Below, one piece after another: positions 37,524 to 50,291 of a stretch of DNA of 64,000 bases. Source of the DNA: Rhizophagus clarus (Eukaryota > Glomeromycota > Glomeromycetes > Glomerales > Glomeraceae); the NCBI GenBank assembly GCA_015698045.1, contig BLAL01000268.1, positions 62,001 through 126,000 on the forward strand. The letters are read 5' to 3'. Position 1 is the first letter of the stretch, and every line of letters starts with the position of its first letter. The notes beneath the pieces are model-generated. The model searched no databases, was not told where the DNA came from, and saw only the letters and a program-made list of their open reading frames with translations. The position numbers and the translations under genes were made by a program.

Positions 37524-40500
37524 ATGACAACAAATAAAGAAATTGTCGGATCTGAAGAAGACACTATAGTAGTACAATTTAACAATGATACGAATGATGA
37601 GAACATTGAAGATAAACTTAATCCAGTTCATGAAAAAGTTGTAAATGAACAGGTTCATATTGAAGATTATAAAATATCATATTGGAAATTATATAGTTAT
37701 GCTACAAAGCATGATTGGATTATAATGATATTTGGTTTGATTTGTTCTACCATTGCCGGTATCGTCGTCGTAAGTATTTGTTTAAAATTAAGCGAATTTT
37801 CTAAAAAAATAAAAAAAATTAATTTTTTTACATCTGGTTTTTTTCTTTGAATTTTTAATTTAGCCTATGATCACAATTATTTTCGGACATTTAATTGATT
37901 ATTTTAAACTATTTCAAGCAAAACAACTCTCTGAAAGGGAATTCTTGGATAAAACCAATACTTATACTCTTTATTTCGTTTATCTTTCTATAGTTGCTTT
38001 TTTTACCCATTATTTTTATATGGGATGTTGGGCTGCAACTGGAGAAAGGTAAAAATTAACTTTATCCTACCATATTTAATATAAAAATAAATGCATACGT
38101 ACGTACATATATATATATTTAAAAAACAAATAGGATTACTCGAAGGATCCGGGAACAATATTTACGTGCGATCTTAAGACAAAATATCGCGTATTTTGAT
38201 AAACTTGGTGCTGGTGAAGTTACTACGAGAATTACTAATGATACTCATTTAATTCAAGACGGGATTAGCGAAAAAGTTTCGATGGCATTTGCTGTAAGTC
38301 TTAAAAAAAAAAATTTTTTTTTCTCCCCCTTCTTTACTACATCACTAACTATATATATTTTTTTAAAAAGTTCTTGGTGCAACTTCTTGCGGCTTTTATT
38401 ATAGCATTTGTAGTAAATTGGAAAATAACTTTAGTAATCTTTGGTTTATTCCCTCTAATCACGTTAAATGGTGGAACATGTAGTAAACTTATAGTTAAAT
38501 ATAAAGGAAAGGTTTTAAATTATTATTCTAAATCTGCTGTTGTAGCAGAAGAATCAATATCTACAATTAGAACAACCGTCGCGTTCTCTCAACAAAAAAA
38601 TGTTTCAAAACTTTACGATTCTAAATTAGAATATGCTAAATTACCCGGAATAAAATCCAGTACTTTAAGCGGTGTAAATATTGGTATTAATGATTTATTT
38701 GTTTATTCGGCTTATTCTTTGGCTTTTTGGTTTGGTTCAACTCAAATTATCAACGATGAGACAACTCCAGGAAATGTAAGTTTATATTATTACTACATTT
38801 TTTATGTGAAAATAAAATAAAATTAATTATTAACTAAATAAATAAATTATTCACACTATAATATGTATACAGGTTCTTAGTGTATTCTTCTTAGTTTTAA
38901 TAGGAACTTTTTCTCTTAATCAAATGATGCCCGATCTTATGGCACTTTCTAGCGCAAAAGGAGCTGGAGGAAAAATTTTTGAAACGATAAGTAGAATTCC
39001 ACCAATTGATATTGAATCAGAAGAGGGTGATAAATTAGAAAATGTAGAAGGTCGAATTAAATTAAAGAATGTCTCATTTGTTTATCCTTCACGTCCCGAA
39101 ATAAAAACTTTGAAAAATATATCTTTGGATATAGAACCTGGAACTACTGTTGCGTTAGTTGGTTCTTCTGGTTCTGGCAAAAGTAATTATTTTATTTTCT
39201 ATTTTTTATACGTGAATATCGTTCCAATTACCTAAAAAAAAAAATTTTTTTTTTTTTCCCTCCTTAGGTACGATTGTATCATTAGTTCTTCGTTTTTATG
39301 ATCCTATCGAAGGAGAGATTTTACTTGATGATCGCGCTATCAAAGGACTTAATTTAAAATGGCTTCGAAGACAAATGAGTCTTGTTGGACAAGAACCCGT
39401 TCTTTTTAATACTACGATAGCGAAAAATGTAGCTCATGGATTGATAGGATCAACTTATGAAAATATTGACGAAAATAAAAAACATGAAATGATTGTACAA
39501 GCATGTATAATGGCAAATGCTCATGATTTTATTATGAATTTACCTGATAAATATGAAACAAATGTAGGAGAAAGAGGATTTTTATTATCAGGAGGACAAA
39601 AGCAACGTATTGCAATTGCAAGAGCAATCGTAAAAGATCCAAAAATCTTATTATTAGATGAAGCTACTAGTGCACTTGATACTAAAAGTGAAGGTGTTGT
39701 ACAGGACGCTTTAGATAAAGCTTCAAAGAATAGAACGACAATAGTTATAGCTCATAGATTGTCTACCATACGGAATGCTACAAAAATTGTTGTAATGAAT
39801 AATGGTGAAATTGTTGAAGTTGGTAATCATGATGAATTGATTCAAAATTCAGAAGGAACTTATTCAAAATTAGTCTCAGCACAAGAAATTCAAAATGAAG
39901 AACCAAAATCAAACGACTTAGAAGATGTTGTAGATGAAAAAGATTATGCAGTTTCAAAAGTTATTACAAATGAAACATCTAAATCCTATAATATTAATGA
40001 ATCTAATGATATTGAAAAAGGGCTTAATATAGACCATCATTATTCTACTTGGGAACTAATTAGAAAAATTAGTAAAATTATTCGTTCGCAATGGTATTTA
40101 GTATTAATTGGATTAATTGGGTCATTTATTTGTGGTGTAGTTTATCCGGTATTTTCTATTATATTTGCAAAAGTTATAGATTCTTTTACAAAACCTAAAG
40201 ATGAATTACGAAAAGATGCAAGATTTTGGTCACTTATGTTTCGTAAGTTATCTATTATTTTTCAATATATGATAAAATTATATTATTTATTCATATTTCT
40301 TTTTCTTTATTTCTTTATTTTATTTTTTAGTTGCTATTGCGATTGTATCTATGACAGCAAGTATTATTGAAGGTTTATGTCTCGGAATAGCTGGAGAGAC
40401 TCTCGTTTTTCGAATTCGTTCAATGTCATTTGCTTCAATATTACGACAAGATATTAGTTTCTTTGATAAGGAAGATAATAATGTTGGCGCTTTAATAAGT

Positions 40501-42064
40501 GTATTATCATCGAATGTAACAGATATTGGTGGAATTGCTGGTATTACTCTTGGTACTATCTTTCGAATCCTAGCTACAATCATAGTGGGAATTATAGTTG
40601 CATTAATAGTTGGATGGAAGTTAACGCTTGTAGTAACAACGACGATACCTTTGTTAATGATCGCCGGTTATTTTAAATATAGTATGATGTCGGGTTTCAA
40701 AGCACGTACACAAAAGTCTCATGAGAAATCGGCACAACTAGCGTGTGAGGGAACCTCTAATATTCGTACTGTCGCTTCTTTAACAAGAGAAGAGGATATA
40801 TTGAAATTATATAGTGATATGTTGGATGGTCCATTGAAAGAAGCATATCATAATGCGATTTTTGGTAGCATGCTTTATGGTCTTGCATCCTGTACGAATT
40901 ATCTTGCCAATGCTTTGGCATTTTGGTATGGAGCCCGCTTGGTATGTATAATAATAATATAATAATAATTATTTGTTTATAAAAAAACATATTCTTATTG
41001 CTGTATATTTTTATTATTATAGTTTGTAAGTGGAGAATACGATTTATACAAATTTTATGCTGTGTTCATGGCAGGTAATAATTCGCAATATATTTCATAA
41101 TTTTTCTTTGTATATCAAATGTCAAATTTCATTCAAAAAAAAATAATCTTTAATTTTAGTCCTTTTTGGAGCAATGTCAAGTGGACGTATTTTTGGTTAC
41201 GCACCAAATATGACAAAAGCAAAACTTTCAGCAGAAACCATTATGAAACTAATTGAAAGTGTTCCAACGATAGATTCTTGGTCAAAAGATGGAAAAAAAA
41301 TTGAAAATGTTAAAGGATATATCAAATTTTCCAATGTTCATTTCCGTTATCCTACACGTCAAAATGTACCAGTACTTCGTGGTCTTGATTTAAATATTAA
41401 ACCAGGTCAATTCGCTGCATTGGTTGGACCATCAGGATGTGGCAAAAGTACCACAATAGGATTAATTGAAAGATTTTATGATGTGAGGAGTGGAACAATT
41501 CAAATAGATGAAATTGATATAAGTACTTTAAATGTCAATAATTTAAGAGAAAATATTTCACTTGTTAGTCAAGAACCTTCTTTATTTGATATGACTATAA
41601 AAGAAAATATTTTATTTGGTTGTAAATCAGATCAAAAACCTACACAAGAGGACATTGAAAGAGTTTGTAAGGAAGCTAATATTCATGATTTTATTGTTGG
41701 TTTACCAGATGGATATAATACTCCTGTTGGTAATAAAGGAACTCAATTATCAGGTGGACAAAAACAAAGAATCGCAATTGCAAGAGCATTAATACGTGAT
41801 CCAAAAATTTTATTGTTAGACGAAGCGACTTCAGCTTTAGATTCTGAATCAGAAAAAGTTGTACAAGTAGCTTTAGATAAAGCTGCAAAAGGTAGAACTA
41901 CACTAGCAATAGCACATAGATTATCAACCATTCAACATGCTGATGTTATATTTGTTATAAAAGATGGTAAAGTAGCTGAAGAAGGTACTCATCAAGAATT
42001 ATTAGCGAAAAAAGGAATTTATTATGCTATGGTACAAGAGCAATATTTGGGTAAAACAAATTAA
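37524..42064 (+). CDS. ABCB/MDR-type full ABC transporter (P-glycoprotein/Ste6-like)
   Basis: Exons 37524-37769, 37864-38048, 38134-38293, 38371-38775, 38873-39182, 39268-40242, 40331-40941, 41023-41074 and 41160-42064 give 1282 residues, the normal length of a full ABCB pump (TMD-NBD-TMD-NBD). First half: membrane domain from about residue 65, NBD1 with Walker A GSSGSGKS (429-436), Q-loop GQEP (Gln477), signature LSGGQ (542-546), Walker B ILLLDE (562-567) and switch His598. Second half: membrane domain about 700-980, Walker A GPSGCGKS (1071-1078), LSGGQ (1178-1182), Walker B ILLLDE (1198-1203), His1234. Both catalytic glutamates are present, so both sites may hydrolyse ATP. It should export lipophilic compounds or peptides across the plasma membrane. 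The NBD1 intron splits the Walker A Ser codon (A|GT). No break seen. Confidence 0.95.
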
Positions 42065-42544
42065 TTAAAAACAGAGTAAAAAATCGTATTTAAAAGTTTA
42101 GGGTGAACAATTAGTTCTCGCAATTTCCTTTATGACGTTTTTTAATGTACTAATGAATAATACCTTAATGTTTTAATGTAATAATAATAAATTTAATAAA
42201 ATTTATATACATGTTAAAATTCAAAAAAATTTTTAAAATTATACGTAACTTCGTAACATAATTATTCACTGAGGTATAATAATTTAGGTCACACCCTGAT
42301 TTTCCGATAGCCCTTTCCCGACACACCTGAAATTTAACATGATCATTTACGCGTTTACGCAAGTATAATTATACTTGCTGAATAACAAATTTTATATGTA
42401 CTATATTTATTTAGGAGATTTTGCAGTAAAATTAACTATTGGATGTTTAATAAATTCTATATTTTATTTGATCCTCTACTTTATGCTTCGACATACTCTC
42501 AGTACGAGATAGATCAATACATGTGCTCATTATAAAGCATTAAT
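42065..42544. other. 3' flank of transporter
   Basis: AT-rich, no gene recognised. Confidence 0.45.
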
Positions 42545-43622
42545 GCCAAGTTTCAAATGGGAATTATGCTTGAAATTGCTAATGGTAAAAAATAATCTCC
42601 TATTCTGACACAAATAGTAAATTTGTTAAGCTTTATAAAGATAAGTAGTAAAATATATTTGCGCTATTTTTATTTTGAACTAATCTTTAAATTACTTAAA
42701 TAGAATGTTGACAATACGAATCACGAGAAAGACAAGACATTAATGAAGTAATTTGGACTTTATAATATTGGTCATATCGATAATAACGAATCAAGTAGCT
42801 CAGAATCCAATGAAAGTAAGACTGTAGCCCTACGAAAAAAGAATGTCCGGAAAATGTCTACGAAAATGTCCGGAAATTGTCCAGGTGCTTCAAAAATTGT
42901 CATGAAAATGTCCAGGAAATTGATCTATTTTGCTGTCCGGAATTTTTTGCATGCCTAGTTTTTTTTATACATGAAATTTTCCGGACAAATTCTAGACAAA
43001 TAAACCCAACAAATTCCAGACATAAAATATTCCGGACATATTCTGGACAGGATAAACCAAACAAATTCCGGACATTTTAAATTTCAGACAAATTCTGGAC
43101 AAAATAAACCAAACAAATTCCGGACATTTTAAATTCCAGACAAATTCTGGACAAATAAAACCAACAAATTCCGGACATAATAAAATTTCGGACAAATTCT
43201 AGACAATGTTTCTAAGAATATAAAATTTTAAATTTTAAAAAAATGCAAAAAGCACAAACCTGATATTTATAACCACCCCCTGACGTAATAAGTAAAATTG
43301 AAGAGCAGCCAAAAATGCTATCTATGATGTTAATTCAAACTTTGGTTAATCGTGTAGGAAGTGGTGAACTCCTGCTGATCATCTGGGATAAAATTGGATT
43401 GTTCAGAATTCTGGAAAATTCCGGACAAATTTGAACCCGGACATATTCCGAACATCCGGAAACGCGCACGTTTTGGAATATTTTCCGGATTTACCAAACG
43501 TCCGGAAATTGTCTGTTTATTTTTCCGGACAATTTCAGCATGAATTCCGGATACATTTTTTTCGTAGGGTAGAGGAACTAGAAAATGAACGTATAGACTT
43601 ATCAAGTTACAATAATTTTTGA
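42545..43622 (+). pseudogene. kinase C-terminal remnant split by a foldback element
   Basis: Before the element the plus strand reads MLEIANGKK then SPI and NSKFVKLYKD, close to the ...EIxNGKRESPIxDTxxKFxKLY segment of the Rhizophagus-type kinase C-lobe, with a stop and frame changes. Then SSSESNESKT runs up to the element. After it, using one TAG duplication, the frame continues VEELENERIDLSSYNNF to a TGA at 43620-43622. The host is a decayed kinase tail; catalytic parts are absent. Confidence 0.6.
42828..43569. mobile_element. foldback-type element, TCCGGA repeats, copy a (742 bp)
   Basis: Ends CCCTACGAAAAAAGAATGTC and, inverted, CCCTACGAAAAAAATGTATC, flanked by TAG on both sides (42825-42827, 43570-43572). 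Both arms consist of degenerate TCCGGAaAATGTC / ACAAATTCCGGAC units. The left arm also has a higher-order tandem repeat (GACAAATTCTGGAC with AAACCAAC spacers, 42970-43200). The centre (about 43240-43320) contains AAAAATGCAAAAAGCACAAA and GAAGAGCAGCCAAAAATG. No open reading frame of note. Confidence 0.85.
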
Positions 43623-44205
43623 TGAGCCTTCTTTATGAGACACATGATATACTAGTAAAGCATGTCTACTATACTATTTATTCTCTTTAGTAATAAATAA
43701 TATGAATAAAATAACAGCAATATATTGTGGAAACTAATATAATATAAGACATATACCCTAGTAAACACGTGTCAATAATATTTTTTGTACACAAGTAATA
43801 AGAAACCTTACAGGAATATGTTCACCGATCCTGATCTACAAAAATACAGTACTATAGTAAAACTGTATATGATAATTGTTGCTCTATTACAAGAAAGCAA
43901 ATTATCATATGCTCATGGTATTCTATGTGTAGTTCCAATTGAATCTAACTTGTTTTCTTGTTTCGTATACTAAAAACTATTGTCACAGTCTCATACACCA
44001 TTATGTTATAATAAGAAAATAAAAAAATTAATTCACTCAGTAAAAAATTTATAGTTTCAAACTCTCAGTCTGTGACTGGAGGGATAATATTCGTGATAAT
44101 AGATTTAGGTAGTACATACCACATGGAGCAGCCAATGAAAAACATTCCAGACTAATAACAATTAAACTTTATTCAAATAAATCAATAGCAGATAGTATTT
44201 TTAAA
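43623..44205. other. intergenic, nothing recognised
   Basis: AT-rich; the open frame 43785-43973 has no domain signal. Confidence 0.4.
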
Positions 44206-44974
44206 GGGTCCGGTTCATTTCAATCATTTCATCGACAGCCGATAGGGTCACTTCATCGACAGGTTGTTTAACCGACAAAAAATTTCTATGATCAGCTTAA
44301 GTGCACATGCTAAATTAAAAAGAAGTTAAAAAAAAATTATCCAATTTTTTAATTTTTAATACTGTCGGTGAAATGATTGTCGGTGAAACGTATGTCAGCG
44401 AAATGTACCTATCAGTGAAATAATCGTCGGTGTAACATCTGTCGATAAGATGATTGTTAGTAAGATGGTTTTCGGTGAAGTGGGGTCTGGTTCATTTCAT
44501 CTCACCGACTCATTAAATATCATATATTTTATTATTATTATAAAATATTTCAGTATAATCAAATAGTAACATTAACGTATTTATTTACATATGATTCTAT
44601 TTTTATCTTTAACCATGATAAAACTATGAACATTTATTTTAGGTTTATTACGAATAGAGGGAATTACTTCGCATTTTTTTTTTTAAAAAAAAAAATGATT
44701 TTGATGAGAATAAAAAAGAATATTGTTTCAGTTGATGAAAATAAGAAGAGTTTTGAAGATATGCACTGTATACAATATTATTTGAAAATAATTGTGTATA
44801 CGTAATAAAAAAATTTTGTGGCTATGAATTTGGACAATAATAAATTTTTTTATTCGTTTAAAAAAAATTTTTTTTATAAATGTCACTGTCGGTGAAACAA
44901 TCCTGTCGGCGAAACGTTTGTCGGTGAAATGACTGCTGTCAGTGAGATGATTGTTGGAGAGTTAAACGTGACCC
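44206..44974. mobile_element. foldback-type element, GTCGGTGAAATGATT repeats (769 bp)
   Basis: Left end GGGTCCGGTTCATTTCAATC, right end (inverted) GGGTCACGTTTAACTCTCCA. Inverted arms are made of 15-bp units of the form GTCGGTGAAATGATT. A further unit block at 44365-44480 ends in GGTGAAGTGGGGTCTGGTTC, which looks like an internal or nested element end. The AT-rich centre (44520-44880) has no gene. A target duplication is not clear. Confidence 0.7.
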
Positions 44975-46453
44975 AATGGAAATCCACTCTAATTAATAAA
45001 ATGCGTTGGAGCGGATTAACAAATGTAATAAAATGAACAAATTAATGAAATTTACTGATTAATATATGAAAAGGAATTCCTCCATTACTCCTTCACATTC
45101 TTAGTTTTGATTCTCTTGTTTTTCACTAAGTTTCACCTGGAACTTGTTTCTTCTTTCCAATTTTTTTCATCTATATTTTTACATTAAATAGTAAGTATAA
45201 AAATATTAGAAAATAATCAAAGTACATGAATTATTTCTAGAAGGTTGTGAAAACTGCAAAGGCTCAGTCATTTGCGTGTGGAATCCCTTCCCTGTATTAT
45301 GTTTCCGCTTAAGAGGCTGAATGGTTTTCATTTTTGGTGGTATTGTAAGTTTTTGTTCTTTTACGTTTGTTATTTTTTTTTCTTTTTTTGATCAATTACA
45401 ATGGAAAACTTTAAATAAAGAAGTTCAAACTATAAAACTGTAAAACAACAACTTACCTACTGTACATATGAAGTAGTAAACCACTCATGAAGTATAAAAT
45501 ACAAGAAATGCGAATTGGCCTTCTTAAACTAACAGAAAACGACTGAAATAGTAAATTCTAAGCTTTGTATTTTTTAAAAAAAATTAAATGTTAAAAAATT
45601 ACATCTCCAATGACTTCACAACTACTTTACTCTCTGGCTGATGAGAAATGGACTATTATAAGACTATTATAAGTGACCCAAGAAGATGCACGATTTCAAA
45701 CATTATTATATAATACAATAATCATGTAAAATGATTATTCAATAATCTACAGTATACTTACTCTAAAATTCAAGCATTGCTTCTTAGTTCTTATCAAGAT
45801 TTAAGAACTCATGTCACTGAAATTTTTTCTTAGTTTATTTGATTTTCTTATGGCTATTGTAATTTGTAGTTTGATTATCACTTGAAAATTGGCACATAAT
45901 TGTACTGGTCAGATAATATTCCAAAAAACAATAAAGATTTTACTTGCTTGTTAGCAATCATTTACAGCACTACGCGCAGTTTCTATAAGTGAAGAGTCAA
46001 CAATGAAAAGCTGTTAATATTATTCAATAGTAAGTGAATAAACATCAATTGATAAAGTATTGTTTAGTGGGTTTTCGGTTGAGTTTAATTTATTTTACTT
46101 TATCGAAAGCTATAAATAATCAAAGAAAGAAAAGTAAAGAACAGATCGAATAAATAAAGGATCAAGTAAATTATAAGGGTTAATTAGTTAATTAATAATT
46201 AGACGATTTGATGCGTCAATTATACCTAATTACACGTGCACAAAATCCATAATGATTAACTTTTTTATATAGTTTAAACGTTTAATATATTTTTAAAAAG
46301 TTTTTATCAAATCTTATGAGTTCGTTTAAATTCTATTTCCGGTTGAATTCCGTCTTTCTCTGTGACTAAGTGATCATCACTGATAAAATCTGGATCGTGT
46401 TACTAGCTACATGGACATTGCGGAACCAAAAATACAATCACGGAAAAGTAATG
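44975..46453. other. gene-poor stretch
   Basis: One minus-strand patch (45230-45350) reads PPKMKTIQPLKRKHNTGKGF without splice-linked partners; it may be a stray exon. Otherwise nothing recognised. Confidence 0.35.
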
Positions 46454-49400
46454 TTAAAAATTTTTTATAGGCTCGGCATCGGTCGTATTCTCTTTGGACA
46501 TATTTCCCTTGGTCGTATCCTCGTACCAATGAGTCTCTGTTTCCTTTTCAAATAAGTTATAATAATATTTGTTAAACGGTTCGTCCAAGGGGCGATTTTT
46601 GATTTTACCATCTTTAACTTCATAAATTGCTGTGGGATCCTTATTAATTGAATAAGAATCTATAAATAAACAACCCGCCTCATCTTTATGTGGCAACCTA
46701 ATCGTTCCTTTAGCAAATGGATCATCAATATCAACATTATCTAAACCCGGCCCATTCTGGTTTGGAGGTACCGGATCTTCATAAAGCTTTACATTAAATT
46801 CACATCCTTCTTGAAAAAAGAATGAACTTCCATGCCTTTTGATCTCTGGAAATGGTTGCATTGTATATTCATAAAAATCAGTAATATGAACAATTACACC
46901 TTTTTCTCTCTGACTTTGTGTTAAATTGCCATGGGTAAGTTTTAGTTCAATACAATCGGCTGAAAGTTGGATGGATGGATTTTTGAGAAGCATGTGATCA
47001 ATATGTAATTGTTGGTTTGTACCATAAATATAAAATGGCATGTGATCTTTTGGATAGTTATCATCTTGAAAAATTGTGGCCAAATGACGTTTCTTAAGCA
47101 CTTTAACGTTAGTTACTATGAAATTTTCAATAAAGGGAATGGGTTTTCTGTAAAACAAAGAAATTTTAATTAAATAGTATTGAAAAAAGACGAATAATAA
47201 ATTTTAATTTACATACTCATTTGAGTCAAATCCCTCGTAGATAACTCCTTCAAAGGTATGTCCATCGCATGCAATATCGTCTAACGTCATTTTATTTTTA
47301 TTACCAAGGAAGTATATATGTGATGGATTTTTTTTTCGGGCTTCCTCATAGTCCTCTTTTGTCTTTTGTGGTAAATCTGCTGTGAATATCACTTGCTGAC
47401 GGTGGTTTTCCATTTGGAACATTGGCAAATGCGTGAAATAGAGTTTATCGGTTCCCTGAATCACAAATGCATGTTCGTCCGGTTCAACTGTGTTACGAAT
47501 AGTTGAAAGCTATAGCGTACCATGTGTATTAGTATAAAAAAGTATTTTTTTTCTTGCGATTCATAGTTTGTCATTTTTTAAAGATGTTAAAACTATGTAA
47601 AAATGATGAAAAAGCTGATGTTACCTTAACAAAATCTTGTAATTTGCTTTTAAACTTTTCCGTTAGTTCATTAAGGAGCTCGAATTCAGTAGCCCAAGGT
47701 GACATAACAACATTAATTAATACGTAGAGGTCCTGATTACCTTTTAGGCCAAGACGATTCTTAAAATTTTTCAGGCAATCGCCATAATTTTCCTGCTTGA
47801 GCTGTGTTGAAGTCAAAATTAAAAATTTATTTTTATTCGTGTCCTTGGAACTAGTGAGTGAAAATTCTTCATATAAACGTCTATTGAGATAATTTGCTTC
47901 GTTGATATCTTCATTAACTTTAAAAACTTCCTTTCCATTTTCTTTAACCTTCATTTTAAAGTTACATGCAAAAGTATTGATCATAAGATCAGATCCAAGT
48001 TTCTTTATGAGTTTCATAGCTTGATCATTCTTTATAATCTCATGATTATGCTTCTCGACAATTAATGAACGGATTAGTTTTTTTTGGTTTTCAATTTCTT
48101 CTAGGTTTTGTGGAAAATACTTCTCAGTAGGAAGCATGTTAAATGGAGTAACAATAAAGTCATCATCGTTGGTTGACATGGTGACCCAATGACAGTAAAG
48201 CTACAGTATATATTAAATAAATATTATTATCTAATGTATTATAATATATTATAATAATAATATAATAGACACCTTTATGCTAGAAAAAGTCGCCTGTCCC
48301 AACAACAACCCATAACCTTTCTGATGGAGACCAATTATATCATGAGAAAGCCAAGTAGCTACTGCAGCAGCTGCTGCTTTGCTAAGTAATTTAGAACATA
48401 AAGATATCTATTATTAAGAGAAAATATAATGACATGATATCACCCTTAAACTCACCTCCCCTCCACACCATAAATGCCAATACTTTCTTCTTCTTTAGGC
48501 CGAACTATAACAGGGCTCTTCCATGTATTCAAATATCTCATGTGTCGATCACGATAACATAAACTACCGAACGTAACCGCTTTTATGTGGGTCAACAGTG
48601 ACAGAATCGCAATGTTTTAAACTCTCCAGATGATTTTTAGTATATTGCTTTAGAGCCATCGTAGGTATAAATGAATCACGACTTTCTTCATGACCTTCTA
48701 GACGATTGTCAAATTTTGAACCGATAGGTGGTTTGACGAGCATAGAACAGAAGTAACCACCCCATGCAGCATCTGCATGAATAACAAAACTAAGTCCATA
48801 ATGACTCTCATACTTTTTTCGAAGATTTATAATGTCTTCAAGAGGATCACATGCACCATGTTCTGTTGATCCTATAATTGCTACAACGGCATAGATAGCC
48901 TGTTTATCTTTAGCACATTGTTGAAGAAATCTTTCGAGCTCTAAAATATTCATGCGTGCATCATTATCTACAGGTACCGGTATCAAATTTTTTGAACCAA
49001 TTCCTGTAATGGCTATAAATATATGTTATTAGGGATTTATCGAACTAAAAATCAAGTTTCGGTTTGAAATGTAAATCAACTTGTAAATCAATGAGTCTAG
49101 ACTGTTAAATTGAATACTCTTTTTTTCCCCTCAAAAAAGAGATTCAATTTTGATTCTAATACCTAATTCTTATAAATAATGTAAAGGAACTTATAAATTT
49201 GTCCTATAAATAAAAATTACTTACCACAACCTTTAGGCCACGAACAATGCATAGTAGTACTTGCAAAGTACAAAATAGGTTTTTCAATTTCAAACTTTTT
49301 TTCCAGATATTCCTTGCCAACAGTTTGAACGGTATAGTCATTAAGCGCATTTTGCAAAAATTGTGGTGCAATTCCATATTCCTTGCTCAAACGATCAGGA

Positions 49401-50291
49401 ATATCAAGTATCGTTGTCGGTTTGAGATTAAGCAATTCCCAGGTTGAACAATCTTTGAGGAGTTTTATTTTCCCATTGGCTAATTCAACTTTGAAGCTTG
49501 GACCAATGAAGCATAGAGAGCCATCGTCGACAGCCAGCCGGATGGAGAGTGGGTAAAATTTGAGGTTACGTGCTGTTCGTTTGATAAAAAAAAAAATCGT
49601 GAGATTAAGCAACTGCAATATATCTTATTCGTTAGTGCTACTTTACCTGCCCTGTAAATAAACAATAAATTTTTGTTAAAATAAAATTAATTCATAATTT
49701 CAAATAGCTTTATGTATCATACCAAATAGATTCCAGATTTGCCACTGAACCATCGCAGGTGATATGGCCCCATCCTTGGATTTTGGGAAGGATTTTGGGC
49801 ATTCTCTCTAAACCTTTATCGTTATTTTCATAGTCTTCTGGTTCCCATTGAACATTAAAACCAAGCATTTCACAAAGCTGCTTCCCGGTAAATATTTCAA
49901 GCCAAGTGGTCAAAGGAGATGACTCAATGGCAACATTATTCTGGTTATATTGCAGAGCGGCCATATAGCCAAGGTGGCTTGGCATAGTTGGTTCCATGCT
50001 CATATGACCCATATAACGTGGCGACCAGAATGGTGTAGACTTCTGAGCCAATTCTTTAGAAAGGAGGCTAAGTTGTATCTCGAGATATCTCATGTTTCTA
50101 CTGTATTCGACTGACTTTTTCATTTGGTCTGTGATGATTCGAGTATTATTGGGAAAATAGCCTTGCCTCGCTTTCATGTGCTCATCAGTTATCATCTCAT
50201 AAAATTTACAAATCCAATGGTTGTTTTCGGCATGTGGGCCATAGAACCAGGAAGCTACTACATTGTTTTCAGGGCAGAAGGGATCATTCAT
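46454..50291 (-). CDS. PLP-dependent group II amino-acid decarboxylase-like protein, apparently frameshifted
   Basis: Exons (minus): 50291-49723, 49651-49647 (5 bases), 49572-49225, 49012-48456, 48381-48273, 48200-47625, 47509-47217, 47147-46454. They total 3151 bases, one more than a multiple of three. An 11-base loss near 48569, inside G-Y-V/G-S-L-C-Y, explains this; with it the protein would have about 1053 residues, typical of the long fungal members of this family (tyrosine/glutamate decarboxylase-like). Seen: the YMGHMSMEPTMPSHLGYM substrate-site region, CDGSVANLESIW, HADAAWGG (Asp388 would bind the pyridine nitrogen) and DPHKSGY (Lys451, Schiff base). The break is directly after this lysine. 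Downstream come CYRDRHMRYLNTWKSPVIVR, GSKAAAAAVATWLSHD and a C-terminal extension (MINTFACNFK, FLGNKNKMTLDDIACDG). Either a recent pseudogene or a sequence error; the substrate is unknown. Confidence 0.82.
49647..49651 (-). other. 5-base microexon of the decarboxylase gene
   Basis: GGCAG lies between TTTACAG and GTAAAG. With the flanking exons it gives TG|G GCA G|CA, that is W-A-A, producing the family-typical NLESIW-AARNLKFYPLS. Skipping it yields TGC ACG TAA, an immediate stop; retaining either neighbouring intron loses the frame. Confidence 0.75.

Noticed and set aside
37524..42064. Several separate ABC half-transporter genes
   Set aside because: All nine segments join in phase through consensus introns into one 1282-residue protein with the full TMD-NBD-TMD-NBD order.
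36829..42064. Oxygenase plus ABC pump as a biosynthetic cluster
   Set aside because: Two neighbouring genes without a backbone enzyme or shared regulatory signal are not enough to claim a cluster.
42877..43622. Short repeats with spacers that could look like a CRISPR array
   Set aside because: Units are degenerate, spacing varies, arms are inverted and there are terminal duplications; the host is a eukaryote.
43431..43622. Open frame 43431-43622 as an independent gene
   Set aside because: It begins inside the right arm of the foldback element; only its last codons (VEELENERIDLSS) belong to the host gene.
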